NCBI RefSeq assembly: GCF_013393365.1
Contig: NZ_AP022321.1
Location: forward strand, 1,422,001 to 1,486,000
From: Veillonella nakazawae
Lineage (GTDB): Bacteria; Bacillota; Negativicutes; Veillonellales; Veillonellaceae
Length of the DNA stretch: 64,000 bases
Reading direction: 5' to 3'
Positions 44,760 through 52,852 of this stretch are shown in pieces. Within the stretch, counting starts at the first letter, position 1. Every line of letters begins with the position of its first letter. Position numbers and translations under genes: made by a program. The notes under the pieces were generated by a model. That model saw only the letters and a list, made by a program, of their open reading frames with translations. It did no database searches and was not told the origin of the DNA.

Positions 44760-45305
44760 TTAATTTTGATACATTTCTTCCTTTAAAATACCGATATAAG
44801 GCAAGTGACGATATTTTTCCGCGTAGTCTAAACCATAACCGATAACAAAGTAGTCAGGAATGATAAAGCCTACATAGTCTACTTCTACGTCCATTTTACG
44901 GCGCTCAGGTTTATTTAATAACGCTGCAAGACGTACGCTTTTAGCGCCACGAGCATGTAAATTTTCTAGCAAGTAATGTAATGTTGTACCAGTATCAACG
45001 ATATCCTCTACAACAAGCACATGCTTCCCCTCTACAGAGCGATCCAAATCTTTTAGAATTCGTACTACACCTGTACTAGTTGTGCCACTACCATAGCTAG
45101 AGCAAGAAATAAAATCAAAACTTACATCTACACTATCATCAATAGCGCGAGCTAAGTCTGTAAAGAAAACGATGGCTCCCTTTAACACCCCTACAAGCAC
45201 TACAGATTCATTTTTATAGTCTTCGCTAATTGCTTTACCTAACTCGGCTACACGAGCCTGTAATTGTTCCGCTGTATATAAAATCTCTTTTGCGTCTTGA
45301 TGCAT
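44760..45305 (-). CDS. hpt: Hypoxanthine phosphoribosyltransferase
   Basis: Salvages hypoxanthine and guanine with PRPP. The 181 residues include the PRPP loop VLVVEDIVDTGTTL and the GVLKGAIVFFTDLAR segment. It lies between tilS and ftsH, exactly as in Bacillus. Confidence 0.97.
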   Translation of the reverse strand: MHQDAKEILYTAEQLQARVAELGKAISEDYKNESVVLVGVLKGAIVFFTDLARAIDDSVDVSFDFISCSSYGSGTTSTGVVRILKDLDRSVEGKHVLVVEDIVDTGTTLHYLLENLHARGAKSVRLAALLNKPERRKMDVEVDYVGFIIPDYFVIGYGLDYAEKYRHLPYIGILKEEMYQN

Positions 45306-45328
45306 CTATATGACCTCCACGATTCATA

Positions 45329-46327
45329 TTAATGTTTGCAATATACCTTTATTGTATCACATTGAGCAATTACTTTTATACTTTTTATAGTGAAAGTTTT
45401 CGCTTCTCCGGTGTTAACAATATCTAGTAATTGCTCTTGATGGGCTGTAGTAAGCGTTATATCAGAGTCAATAGAGCTTACCAAACGCTGCCACAAACGA
45501 CGTTGTATGGCTAATGGTTCCTTTCGTAAAGCCCTACGAGATAAACGCATTTCACCCTTATCAATAGTCACTAATCGCTTAAAAGCTTGCACTGTCAAAT
45601 CAGAGATCACAGCTAAATCTTCACTTACAGAACCTCCTAATCTAGCGATAGCATCTACTACATTAGGGTTAATCGATTCTAACTCAGGTATAACGCGATG
45701 ACGAATTTTATTTCGCTGGTATCGAATATCATCATTTGTAGAATCAATACAATACGTGAGCTTCCTATCGGCTAAATAAGCTAATAATTCCTCTTTTGTA
45801 ACATCTAATAAGGGTCTAATTACAGGAACATCATAGTCATTGCTGAATACAGCCATACCTGTTAACCCGTTTAATCCAGTACCTCTAATGAGATGCGCTA
45901 GAATCGACTCAGCTTGATCGTCCTTATGGTGAGCTACTGAAATATAATCATATCCTTCAGACTGAGCAATTTCATTTAACCATTGATAACGTACTTGGCG
46001 GCCTATAGTTTCTTCAGACTTTTTATGTTCCTTACTTAGGCGCGGTACATCAAAGGTAGCGGAATAAAATGGCAGACCTAACTCTTCTACCTGATGTTGG
46101 AGCCACAAGACCTCATCTTTACTTTCAGGGCGAATACAGTGATTCACAATGGCTACACCTATTTTGTACGTTGTATGACGATGCGTAGCAATATCATGTA
46201 ACAAATACAATAGAGCCATTGAATCGGGGCCACCAGAGCAAGCTACTAGAATTCGACTATTTTCAGGAAATAGATTATGTGATTTTAAGGTGTGATTAAT
46301 GGTTCGAATAAGTTCTTTCACATTCAC
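45329..46327 (-). CDS. tilS: tRNA(Ile)-lysidine synthase
   Basis: Modifies C34 of tRNA-Ile(CAU) to lysidine so it reads AUA. The PP-loop motif SGGPDSM near residue 30, the HHKDDQAE motif and NxxRYQRNKIRH are all present; a C-terminal domain completes about 332 residues. I put the start at GTG 46327, nine bases after GGAGG; the ATG seven codons upstream overlaps that site. The gene overlaps the end of ppx by 32 bases. Confidence 0.95.
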   Translation of the reverse strand: MNVKELIRTINHTLKSHNLFPENSRILVACSGGPDSMALLYLLHDIATHRHTTYKIGVAIVNHCIRPESKDEVLWLQHQVEELGLPFYSATFDVPRLSKEHKKSEETIGRQVRYQWLNEIAQSEGYDYISVAHHKDDQAESILAHLIRGTGLNGLTGMAVFSNDYDVPVIRPLLDVTKEELLAYLADRKLTYCIDSTNDDIRYQRNKIRHRVIPELESINPNVVDAIARLGGSVSEDLAVISDLTVQAFKRLVTIDKGEMRLSRRALRKEPLAIQRRLWQRLVSSIDSDITLTTAHQEQLLDIVNTGEAKTFTIKSIKVIAQCDTIKVYCKH

Positions 46328-47192
46328 GAGCCATCGCCTCCATACCATCTTGGTCGCTCACAAATACATGAGGAACCTCATAAGCATCCATAAAGGACGT
46401 CAAAATTTCTGCACCAGCTACGATGATATCGGCACGTCCTGCAGGTAAACCTTTTACGTGTAATCGCTCATCGCGACTCATGTAACGTAAGTTTAGAATG
46501 ATGCCCTCTACTGTTTCACGACTTAATTTATGACCTTGTACCTTCGTACCATCATAGTTTTCAAGGCCTAAATCAATGGCCGCTAGCGTCGTTAGCGTAC
46601 CACCGATACCAATGAATTCACCAAATTCACCTTGAATCATCATGGGATCCCAAAGGAATCGAGTTTCTTCCCATACTCGTTGAGGACCTTCATCAGACAT
46701 AGATTGAAGGCGTACAGCCCCTACAGGATAAGATCGACTCCAGTAAACGCCGTCCTTATTGCCTAATGCTAGCTCTGTACTACCGCCACCGATATCGATA
46801 GTTGTATAGTGACGACCATCATTCAACTGATCTCCTAAGGCACCATTAAAGCCATAAATAGCCTCTTCATCGCCCGTGAGAATACGCCATTCCATCGGAC
46901 AATGTTCGCTAATGCGGTCCATAAATTCAAGGCCATTAGATGCTTCACGAACAGCGCTCGTTGCAAAACCAAAGTAGTATTCCGCCCCATATTGGTCTGC
47001 TAGTTTTTTTATTTCTGTAAAAGCTTGATAGGACGCTTCCATCGATTCAGTACGCAATGTACCATCTGAATTACGTTGGCCTAAACGAGTAGTCCACAAC
47101 TGTTTCGGCTCATAGTGCCATATATTATTTTCATAAGTAGCCAATAATAAGCGTACTGAATTTGATCCAATATCAATAATAGCTAACTTCAT
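46296..47192 (-). CDS. ppx: Ppx/GppA-family phosphatase
   Basis: Exopolyphosphatase or guanosine pentaphosphate phosphatase family, 298 residues, the short (single ASKHA module) form. Motifs are AIIDIGSNSVRLLLA, GFATSAVREASNG, and TIDIGGGSTELALG. Which substrate is used cannot be read from sequence. It takes the position of spoIIE in the Bacillus divIC-yabR-spoIIE-tilS order. Confidence 0.9.
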   Translation of the reverse strand: MKLAIIDIGSNSVRLLLATYENNIWHYEPKQLWTTRLGQRNSDGTLRTESMEASYQAFTEIKKLADQYGAEYYFGFATSAVREASNGLEFMDRISEHCPMEWRILTGDEEAIYGFNGALGDQLNDGRHYTTIDIGGGSTELALGNKDGVYWSRSYPVGAVRLQSMSDEGPQRVWEETRFLWDPMMIQGEFGEFIGIGGTLTTLAAIDLGLENYDGTKVQGHKLSRETVEGIILNLRYMSRDERLHVKGLPAGRADIIVAGAEILTSFMDAYEVPHVFVSDQDGMEAMARECERTYSNH

Positions 47193-47228
47193 AATTGCTC
47201 CTTACATAATTAGTATGCCTCTAACACT

Positions 47229-47234
47229 ATTATA
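47229..47234 (-). promoter_or_regulatory. Candidate -10 box of ppx-tilS-hpt
   Basis: A perfect TATAAT on the minus strand, 37 bases before the ppx start. Only a poor -35 match is found 18-19 bases further upstream. Confidence 0.4.
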
Positions 47235-47258
47235 CTGTTAAGGCCTATACATAAGTAA

Positions 47259-47281
47259 AGAGATGGCTCAATGCCATCTCT
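47259..47281 (-). terminator. Terminator of divIC-yabR
   Basis: AGAGATGGC (47259-47267) pairs with GCCATCTCT (47273-47281) around a 5-base loop, followed by U-rich sequence on the minus strand. Confidence 0.65.
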
Positions 47282-47286
47282 CACTA

Positions 47287-47688
47287 TTAATCTCGACGAC
47301 CGCCTCGGCCTCCGCGTTTACCTTCTGTATTGCGTTTTAAATCGTGTAAGCGTTCATTGCTATCGCGCAAGAATGATTTCATCTTTGCTTCAAAAGCCTC
47401 TGTGCTTTGTTTAGATTGAACACGACGAGGACGTCGCTCTTCACTTGGTGTCTCTTTAGGTTGTGTTTGACGAATAGAAAGGCCTATTTTATTGCCTTCA
47501 ATAGATAAAACCTTAACCTTTACTGGATCTTCAACCTTTAATACGGTATTAATATCTTCGACATACCCATGAGCTACTTCAGAAATATGAACTAGACCGG
47601 TTTGCTTCTCTCCTAAATCAACAAATACACCAAATTTTGTAATACCAGATACGGTACCATCAATAATGTTACCAACTTCGATTGCCAT
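47287..47688 (-). CDS. S1-domain RNA-binding protein (YabR-like)
   Basis: 133 residues with one S1 RNA-binding domain (residues 3-72, VGNIIDGTVSGITKFGVFVD) and a charged Arg/Lys-rich tail ending GGRGGRRD. It resembles Bacillus YabR, which also follows divIC. Its molecular role is not established. Confidence 0.88.
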   Translation of the reverse strand: MAIEVGNIIDGTVSGITKFGVFVDLGEKQTGLVHISEVAHGYVEDINTVLKVEDPVKVKVLSIEGNKIGLSIRQTQPKETPSEERRPRRVQSKQSTEAFEAKMKSFLRDSNERLHDLKRNTEGKRGGRGGRRD

Positions 47689-47757
47689 GCAACCTCCTAA
47701 TTAATGCGGAAACCTCAAACTACAAACTAATGCGAATCTAAATTACTACAGTCAAAC

Positions 47758-48090
47758 CTATTTTACATAAGGTACTTCACCAGGTTTTACAAGGCCGAGC
47801 TCCTCACGAGCCACCCCCTCAATGGTCTTTGGATCTTGCAACTTAGCCTTTTCCTGTTCTAATTCTTCATTTCGCTGTTTTAATTCTTGCAATTGTTGCT
47901 CAATATGTTGTTTTTCTTGATATACAGCCACCAAGCGATAGGCTTGCCCTAATAATAGCAGCACCATAATCCCTATACCAATTCGCTTGATCCACATGAG
48001 GATAATACGTTGATCCTGCGCTTTGCGATTAGGTCTAACCCGTTTGCGCGGCTTTTTTGGACGTTGTACTTCCATAGTGTCTTGAGTCAT
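47758..48090 (-). CDS. divIC: Septum formation initiator DivIC/FtsB
   Basis: Small bitopic division protein. A basic cytoplasmic N-terminus (RPKKPRKRVRPNRK), one transmembrane helix (about residues 32-52) and a coiled coil (QQLQELKQRNEELEQEKAKL) give the family layout in about 110 residues. The start is ATG 48090 with GGGGG upstream; the frame extends four codons further into the site. Confidence 0.92.
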   Translation of the reverse strand: MTQDTMEVQRPKKPRKRVRPNRKAQDQRIILMWIKRIGIGIMVLLLLGQAYRLVAVYQEKQHIEQQLQELKQRNEELEQEKAKLQDPKTIEGVAREELGLVKPGEVPYVK

Positions 48091-48253
48091 AATATCCCCC
48101 AAAAATATTCATCATCTGTATACTGTCATTTTTTAATTATATCACAGAACCTCGTTAGGGACTAAATAAAATTATCTATAGTTTACCTTATATCTATCAT
48201 ATAGTTAAAGAGGTCTTATCAAAGATAGACTTATTAGCAACAGCTATATGGCC

Positions 48254-49201
48254 TTATAAAATCTCTGCTTTATGAGCATATTCACGAATTACTGCACAAG
48301 ACTTTTTAAATAAAGCTAATTCATCTTCAGCAAGCTTCAATTCAAATACATCTTCGATACCATCTTTGCCAATAACTGCTGGAGTGGATGCAAAGATTCC
48401 TTCTTCACCATATTGGCCATCTAGATAACAAGAACATGGCAAGACTTTCTTTTCGTCATGGAATACAGCACGAATTAATTCTGTTGTTGCACTAGCAATG
48501 CCGAACTCTGTGGAGCCTTTACCAGCCAATACGTGGTAACCACCAATTTTTACATCATCTAGCACTTGAGTATGATCAAGTGTAGGGAATCTATAAGGCA
48601 ATTCTTGTTGTAATTGTACTAACGGCTTTCCTTGTACATAAACATGAGACCATGGCACCATAGCACTACCGCCATGTTCACCTAAACAATAGGCTGTAAT
48701 TGTACGATTGCTAATATTGAAAATGCGCGCCAATTCCTTTTGTAACCGTGCAGAATCTAAGGCCGTACCGCTAGAAATAATACGTTTTGGATTCCAATTT
48801 AAATGTTTACATAAATACGTAGCTACAACGTCAGCTGGATTAGAGATAGAAATAATGAATCCATCAAATCCAGACTTTTTAATTCGAGGAATAACATCCT
48901 TTAAAACCTCTACTGTATCACCAAGACTTTCTAAGCGATCTTGATATAAATTTGGTAAAGGACCAGCGCTAAATACGAGAATATCACAATCCCCACAATC
49001 TTCAATAGGACCTGCAGTAGCTGTTACTTTATGAGGAATATAGCTAACAGCATCATTTATATCCATTGCTTGTGCTTTAGCTTTTTTCTCGTCAATATCC
49101 ATCATATATAGTTCATCTACTTCACCTTGTAGAGCAAGAGAAAATGCTACATGAGAACCTACATGTCCAGTGCCAATAATACCTACTTTACGTAACTTCA
49201 T
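48254..49201 (-). CDS. L-lactate/malate dehydrogenase-family NAD-dependent 2-hydroxyacid dehydrogenase
   Basis: LDH/MDH superfamily enzyme, 315 residues. The Rossmann motif GIIGTGHVGSHVA and Asp in MMDID favour NAD. The catalytic His lies in CLGEHGGSAM, and Asn in ISNPADV. In the substrate loop (SAGPLPNLYQDRLE) the residue that is Gln in LDH and Arg in MDH reads Pro, though the following catalytic Arg is kept. It may thus act on another 2-hydroxy acid, for instance as an L-2-hydroxyisocaproate dehydrogenase. Substrate is unproven. A 9-bp palindrome lies upstream. Confidence 0.85.
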   Translation of the reverse strand: MKLRKVGIIGTGHVGSHVAFSLALQGEVDELYMMDIDEKKAKAQAMDINDAVSYIPHKVTATAGPIEDCGDCDILVFSAGPLPNLYQDRLESLGDTVEVLKDVIPRIKKSGFDGFIISISNPADVVATYLCKHLNWNPKRIISSGTALDSARLQKELARIFNISNRTITAYCLGEHGGSAMVPWSHVYVQGKPLVQLQQELPYRFPTLDHTQVLDDVKIGGYHVLAGKGSTEFGIASATTELIRAVFHDEKKVLPCSCYLDGQYGEEGIFASTPAVIGKDGIEDVFELKLAEDELALFKKSCAVIREYAHKAEIL

Positions 49202-49336
49202 AAGGGCCTCCTACGATTCGCACTAAAAGATATACATCTTCTAATACAATTCCACTTAAACCAGCGATTGCCATTATATGAATCGACAATGTTAAGTTAT
49301 ATTAAAACATATTGCTTGTAAAATACATAAACTATT

Positions 49337-49362
49337 ATATACCTATTTTCTCATAGGTATAT
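49337..49362. promoter_or_regulatory. Palindrome upstream of the LDH-like gene
   Basis: ATATACCTA (49337-49345) and TAGGTATAT (49354-49362) form a perfect 9-bp inverted repeat with an 8-base centre, about 135 bases before the dehydrogenase start. It could be an operator. Confidence 0.35.
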
Positions 49363-49384
49363 AAGAAAATAGATTTATAGCGAT

Positions 49385-49419
49385 AAAAAAAGACTATTAT
49401 AGGAAATCCTATAATAGTC
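49385..49419 (-). terminator. Terminator of the glsB-like gene
   Basis: A 12-bp perfect stem (49392-49403 with 49408-49419), 4-base loop, and seven U on the minus strand. Confidence 0.88.
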
Positions 49420-49433
49420 CTTCTATTATATAG

Positions 49434-49670
49434 TTAGTCTCGTCCAGTAAAGAAGCTTACTACAGCAATCACTATAACTGCACCAACGATGGACGGAATT
49501 AATGCCATGCCTGCAAGACTTGGGCCCCAAGTACCAAGCAAAGCTTGACCTACAGAAGCCCCTACTAAACCAGCAATAACACGAAGAATAATCCCCATGC
49601 TTTGCGCCTTTTTAGTAATACGACCAGCTACAAAACCAATGAATCCGCCTACAATAATTGACCAAAGCAT
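49434..49670 (-). CDS. GlsB/YeaQ/YmgE-family small membrane protein
   Basis: 78 residues, three hydrophobic segments with glycine-rich helix faces (IIVGGFIGFVAGRITK, VIAGLVGASVGQALLG). This is the transglycosylase-associated or general-stress family; molecular function is unknown. It follows the next upstream gene by 10 bases and has a strong GGAGG. Confidence 0.88.
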   Translation of the reverse strand: MLWSIIVGGFIGFVAGRITKKAQSMGIILRVIAGLVGASVGQALLGTWGPSLAGMALIPSIVGAVIVIAVVSFFTGRD

Positions 49671-49680
49671 AATATACCTC

Positions 49681-50487
49681 CTATAAAGTCATCTCATCAA
49701 GATTAAGCGGGAATAAATCCTTATTCTCCATCACTTGTGGCGACTTTTCTAAATATTGTTTTCGCATTGACCATAAAATTTCTAAATCCTTTGGATCTAA
49801 CTTGGACAATGCATATATCATCGTGAAATCTGAACCATAATGGCCACGCAAGCTATCAGGTACTCCTTTGGGTCCTTCTCCACCTAGACGATTATTAAAG
49901 AACCCTTGAATACGGCGACTATCTAAATCAATGATAATAAACCCTGACGCATCATATACATACAATGTATGATTTATACGCTTTAAAGCTCGTACCGTAT
50001 TCGTTATAAAATACTGGTCCTTCATGTCAATGAGGGATGACTCATAACCTGAATGGTAAAAGTCCCCATAATAATGAGCTCCTCTATCTGTAGATTCCAG
50101 TAAATCCTTGAGTATGGATTGTTCTGGACCACTAAAATCAGAGAAAGTTTTTACCATAGTAATCTCTCGTAAACCACGTTGGTAATTCTCGGTCTTCGGT
50201 GGCTCTATATGTTGACCACGAAAGGTAATAGGCATCAACCGAAGTGTATTATCAGCTAAATTATAAATACCATACCCTTCATAACCTAGAAAGTACACTT
50301 GTGAGTCGATGGACTTCATCGCTAATATTCGTTTTGAAATGATGGCATCACTAGAATTTACTAATGTATGCTCTTCTGGGTCTATGCGTACTGTTTTACT
50401 GTCGTAATTGCCACCTACTGCAAGCCAATAGGACAGCCCCACTACAATTAATGCTAGTATGCACAAACCGATACGTTTTATATTCAT
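49681..50487 (-). CDS. Unrecognised anchored or secreted protein
   Basis: 268 residues. Residues 5-24 form a hydrophobic signal or anchor (IGLCILALIVVGLSYWLAVG). The remainder is soluble, with short beta-rich repeats (VYFLGYEGYGIYNLADN, TLYVYDASGFIIIDLDS) reminiscent of propeller blades. I recognise no family. A good GGAG site precedes the ATG. It pairs with the glsB-like gene. Confidence 0.7.
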   Translation of the reverse strand: MNIKRIGLCILALIVVGLSYWLAVGGNYDSKTVRIDPEEHTLVNSSDAIISKRILAMKSIDSQVYFLGYEGYGIYNLADNTLRLMPITFRGQHIEPPKTENYQRGLREITMVKTFSDFSGPEQSILKDLLESTDRGAHYYGDFYHSGYESSLIDMKDQYFITNTVRALKRINHTLYVYDASGFIIIDLDSRRIQGFFNNRLGGEGPKGVPDSLRGHYGSDFTMIYALSKLDPKDLEILWSMRKQYLEKSPQVMENKDLFPLNLDEMTL

Positions 50488-50613
50488 TTATACTCCCTAT
50501 GAATCCCCAAGCATAAAACGTAATAATATATTGCCATTACAGTAAGTCCCTATTAATATAATCCCAATTCTAGGTATAACTGTAAATTTTATTTTTAATA
50601 TCTTTGTAGATTT

Positions 50614-51087
50614 CTATGCCAAACTTAATGTAGCTAATCGCTCGCTAATTGACATACCCTTATAGGTAAAAGTTGGTAACAACTCATGTAAAGGTTCTAA
50701 GACAAAGGTTCTATCCCAAAAATAAGGATGCGGTATAGTTAGAGTTTCATCACAAATGGAAATCATAGAACCGGCCTCATCAAAAGCCAAAATAATATCT
50801 AAATCTAATGTACGTGGTCCCCAGTGAATGAGTCGTTCACGACCAGCCTCTTGTTCTAAGGACTGAAGTACACTTAACATTTCATGAGGATTCAAAGCAC
50901 TTTTACAAGACCACATGCCATTAATAAATGACGCCTGATCTGTATATCCCCAAGGTTCCGTTTCTATCAAAGAAGAACTAATAACCTCTGAAACGGTCTC
51001 ATGCCCTTGTAATAGGTGAAAAGCGGAATTAATATAGCCTCTTTTATCACCTATATTTGAACCTACACTGATGTAATAGGTATACAT
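50614..51087 (-). CDS. folK: 6-hydroxymethyl-7,8-dihydropterin pyrophosphokinase
   Basis: Transfers pyrophosphate from ATP to the pterin, just before FolP. About 157 residues, with SVGSNIGDKRGYIN and WGPRTLDLDIILAF. The start is ATG 51087, which shares its first base with the folB stop (TGATG). It is the last gene of the folate unit. Confidence 0.96.
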   Translation of the reverse strand: MYTYYISVGSNIGDKRGYINSAFHLLQGHETVSEVISSSLIETEPWGYTDQASFINGMWSCKSALNPHEMLSVLQSLEQEAGRERLIHWGPRTLDLDIILAFDEAGSMISICDETLTIPHPYFWDRTFVLEPLHELLPTFTYKGMSISERLATLSLA

Positions 51088-51449
51088 CAAATTTGACCTC
51101 TTGTAGTGACAACCTCAACATAATCTAGGATACCAGCAATAGGTACAGATGGTTTGCGCACCGTTACAGATAAGCCAACAATACCTTGATAATGTTGGTA
51201 TAAAGAGTCGGCAATAAGTGCACCTAAACGCTCTAATAAATTATGTTTTTCTCCAGTCATAACAGATTCTACAAGCTCATATACTTCTACATAATTGATA
51301 GAATCCTCTAACTGGTCACTTTGACCGGCCTTTGTAAGATCCGTAGTAATTTCAACATCTACAAAAAAGCGCTGTCCTTGCTCTTGTTCAGATGTCAAAT
51401 TGCCATGGTATCCATAAAATGCCATGTTTTTTAAAACGATTTTATCCAT
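51087..51449 (-). CDS. folB: Dihydroneopterin aldolase
   Basis: Cleaves dihydroneopterin to 6-hydroxymethyl-dihydropterin and glycolaldehyde. 120 residues, with FYGYHGNLTSEQEQGQRFFV and the RKPSVPIAGILDYVEV end typical of FolB. The start overlaps the folP stop (TAATG). Confidence 0.95.
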   Translation of the reverse strand: MDKIVLKNMAFYGYHGNLTSEQEQGQRFFVDVEITTDLTKAGQSDQLEDSINYVEVYELVESVMTGEKHNLLERLGALIADSLYQHYQGIVGLSVTVRKPSVPIAGILDYVEVVTTRGQI

Positions 51450-52282
51450 TATTCACCTCGTAATAGGCCATCTGCTACGGCCAAGGCGCGTTTGTGCATT
51501 TTCACATTATGAACACGCACCATATCAACACCTTGGAATACACCCGTAATACAAGCCGCTACCGTGCCTTCATCGCGTTCTTCTGGAGGCAAACCGCCCA
51601 ACATAGAACCGATAAAACGCTTACGGCTAGGCGCAAGTAAAATAGGGTATTCATAAGCCGTTAATTCCCCTAAACGTTGCATAACTTCAATATTTTGCTC
51701 TTCTGTTTTACCAAATCCAATGCCTGGATCAAGCCAAATTTGTTGAGGTGTAATCCCCACCTTCAAGGCTTTATCCACGGCATAGAAGAAGTATGCTTTC
51801 ATATCTTCAATGATATCACCATAATTTGTATCATTGCTATTGTGCATAATGATTACCGGCACCTTGTATTTTGCGGCTATTGCTGCCATATCAGGATCAT
51901 AATGTAAGCCCCAAATATCATTTAAAATATGAGCGCCCTTTGAAAGTGCATAATCAGCAGTTTTAGCATGATAGGTATCGATAGATACAGGCACTGTAGA
52001 TGCATTTAATACAGGCTCTATCAATAGAGATAAACGTTCAATTTCTTCATCTGCTGTCAATGGTGTACAGCCTGGACGCGTAGATTCTACGCCTAAATCA
52101 ATAATATCAGCACCATCTTCAATCATTTGCGTTACATGGGCTGCTGCTGCTTCTGGAGTATTGAATTTACCACCATCAGAGAAAGAGTCAGGCGTACCAT
52201 TTAGTATCCCCATAATAAGGGTACGATCGCACAAAGATAAACTTTTGCCATCATTCCATGTGTAATTTCTACGTTTAAACAT
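51449..52282 (-). CDS. folP: Dihydropteroate synthase
   Basis: Joins p-aminobenzoate to the pterin pyrophosphate; the sulfonamide target. The family motif reads MGILNGTPDSFSDGG, with Gly where Val is usual, followed by GVESTRPG, NDIWG, DPGIGFGKT and SRKRFIG. About 277 residues from ATG 52282, which has GGAGG eight bases upstream and overlaps folE by 8 bases. Confidence 0.96.
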   Translation of the reverse strand: MFKRRNYTWNDGKSLSLCDRTLIMGILNGTPDSFSDGGKFNTPEAAAAHVTQMIEDGADIIDLGVESTRPGCTPLTADEEIERLSLLIEPVLNASTVPVSIDTYHAKTADYALSKGAHILNDIWGLHYDPDMAAIAAKYKVPVIIMHNSNDTNYGDIIEDMKAYFFYAVDKALKVGITPQQIWLDPGIGFGKTEEQNIEVMQRLGELTAYEYPILLAPSRKRFIGSMLGGLPPEERDEGTVAACITGVFQGVDMVRVHNVKMHKRALAVADGLLRGE

Positions 52283-52844
52283 TTGCCTGTCCTCCACCTA
52301 ACATTGCCAACGCTTCATCTCGTAATGTGCCAGTCTCTGCTAGCACACCACGGCTTTCTAATGTAATAACCTTTGAATCTTGCTGCATGGTCCCTTTGAT
52401 AAGCATACACAACTGAGTTGATGTAATGCGTACGAATACACCATGAGCAGATAAATCATTCATAATTGCATCTGCTAATTCTGATGCTAACCGCTCTTGT
52501 AATTGCGGCCTCCGGCTAAGGATATTAACAATATCTTGAAACTTACTAAGCCCTGCCACACACCCATCCTTAGGTTGGTACACAATATCTACGGTTCCAA
52601 AGAATGGCAACAAGTGGTGCTCACACATAGAATAAAAAGGAATTCCTGTAACCGCTACAAGACCCTTATAATCAGTACTAAATGTTTCACCCCAGGCTGA
52701 CTTTGTATCTAATCCTACGCCACTGAATAATTCACTATATAATTCTGTTACACGACTTGGTGTTTTCTCTAGCTCTGGCGCCTCAGTATCAACAGATAAA
52801 GCCGCTAAAAATTGCTTTATCCCGTCCTTTGCACGTTGATTCAT
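52275..52844 (-). CDS. folE: GTP cyclohydrolase I
   Basis: Makes dihydroneopterin triphosphate from GTP. About 189 residues with the zinc and active-site motif SMCEHHLLPFFG and a second Cys in TQLCMLIKG. AGGAGG immediately before ATG 52844 places the start; the frame is open ten codons upstream, into the ABC-F gene. It opens the folate genes. Confidence 0.96.
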   Translation of the reverse strand: MNQRAKDGIKQFLAALSVDTEAPELEKTPSRVTELYSELFSGVGLDTKSAWGETFSTDYKGLVAVTGIPFYSMCEHHLLPFFGTVDIVYQPKDGCVAGLSKFQDIVNILSRRPQLQERLASELADAIMNDLSAHGVFVRITSTQLCMLIKGTMQQDSKVITLESRGVLAETGTLRDEALAMLGGGQANV

Positions 52845-52852
52845 CGGTCCTC

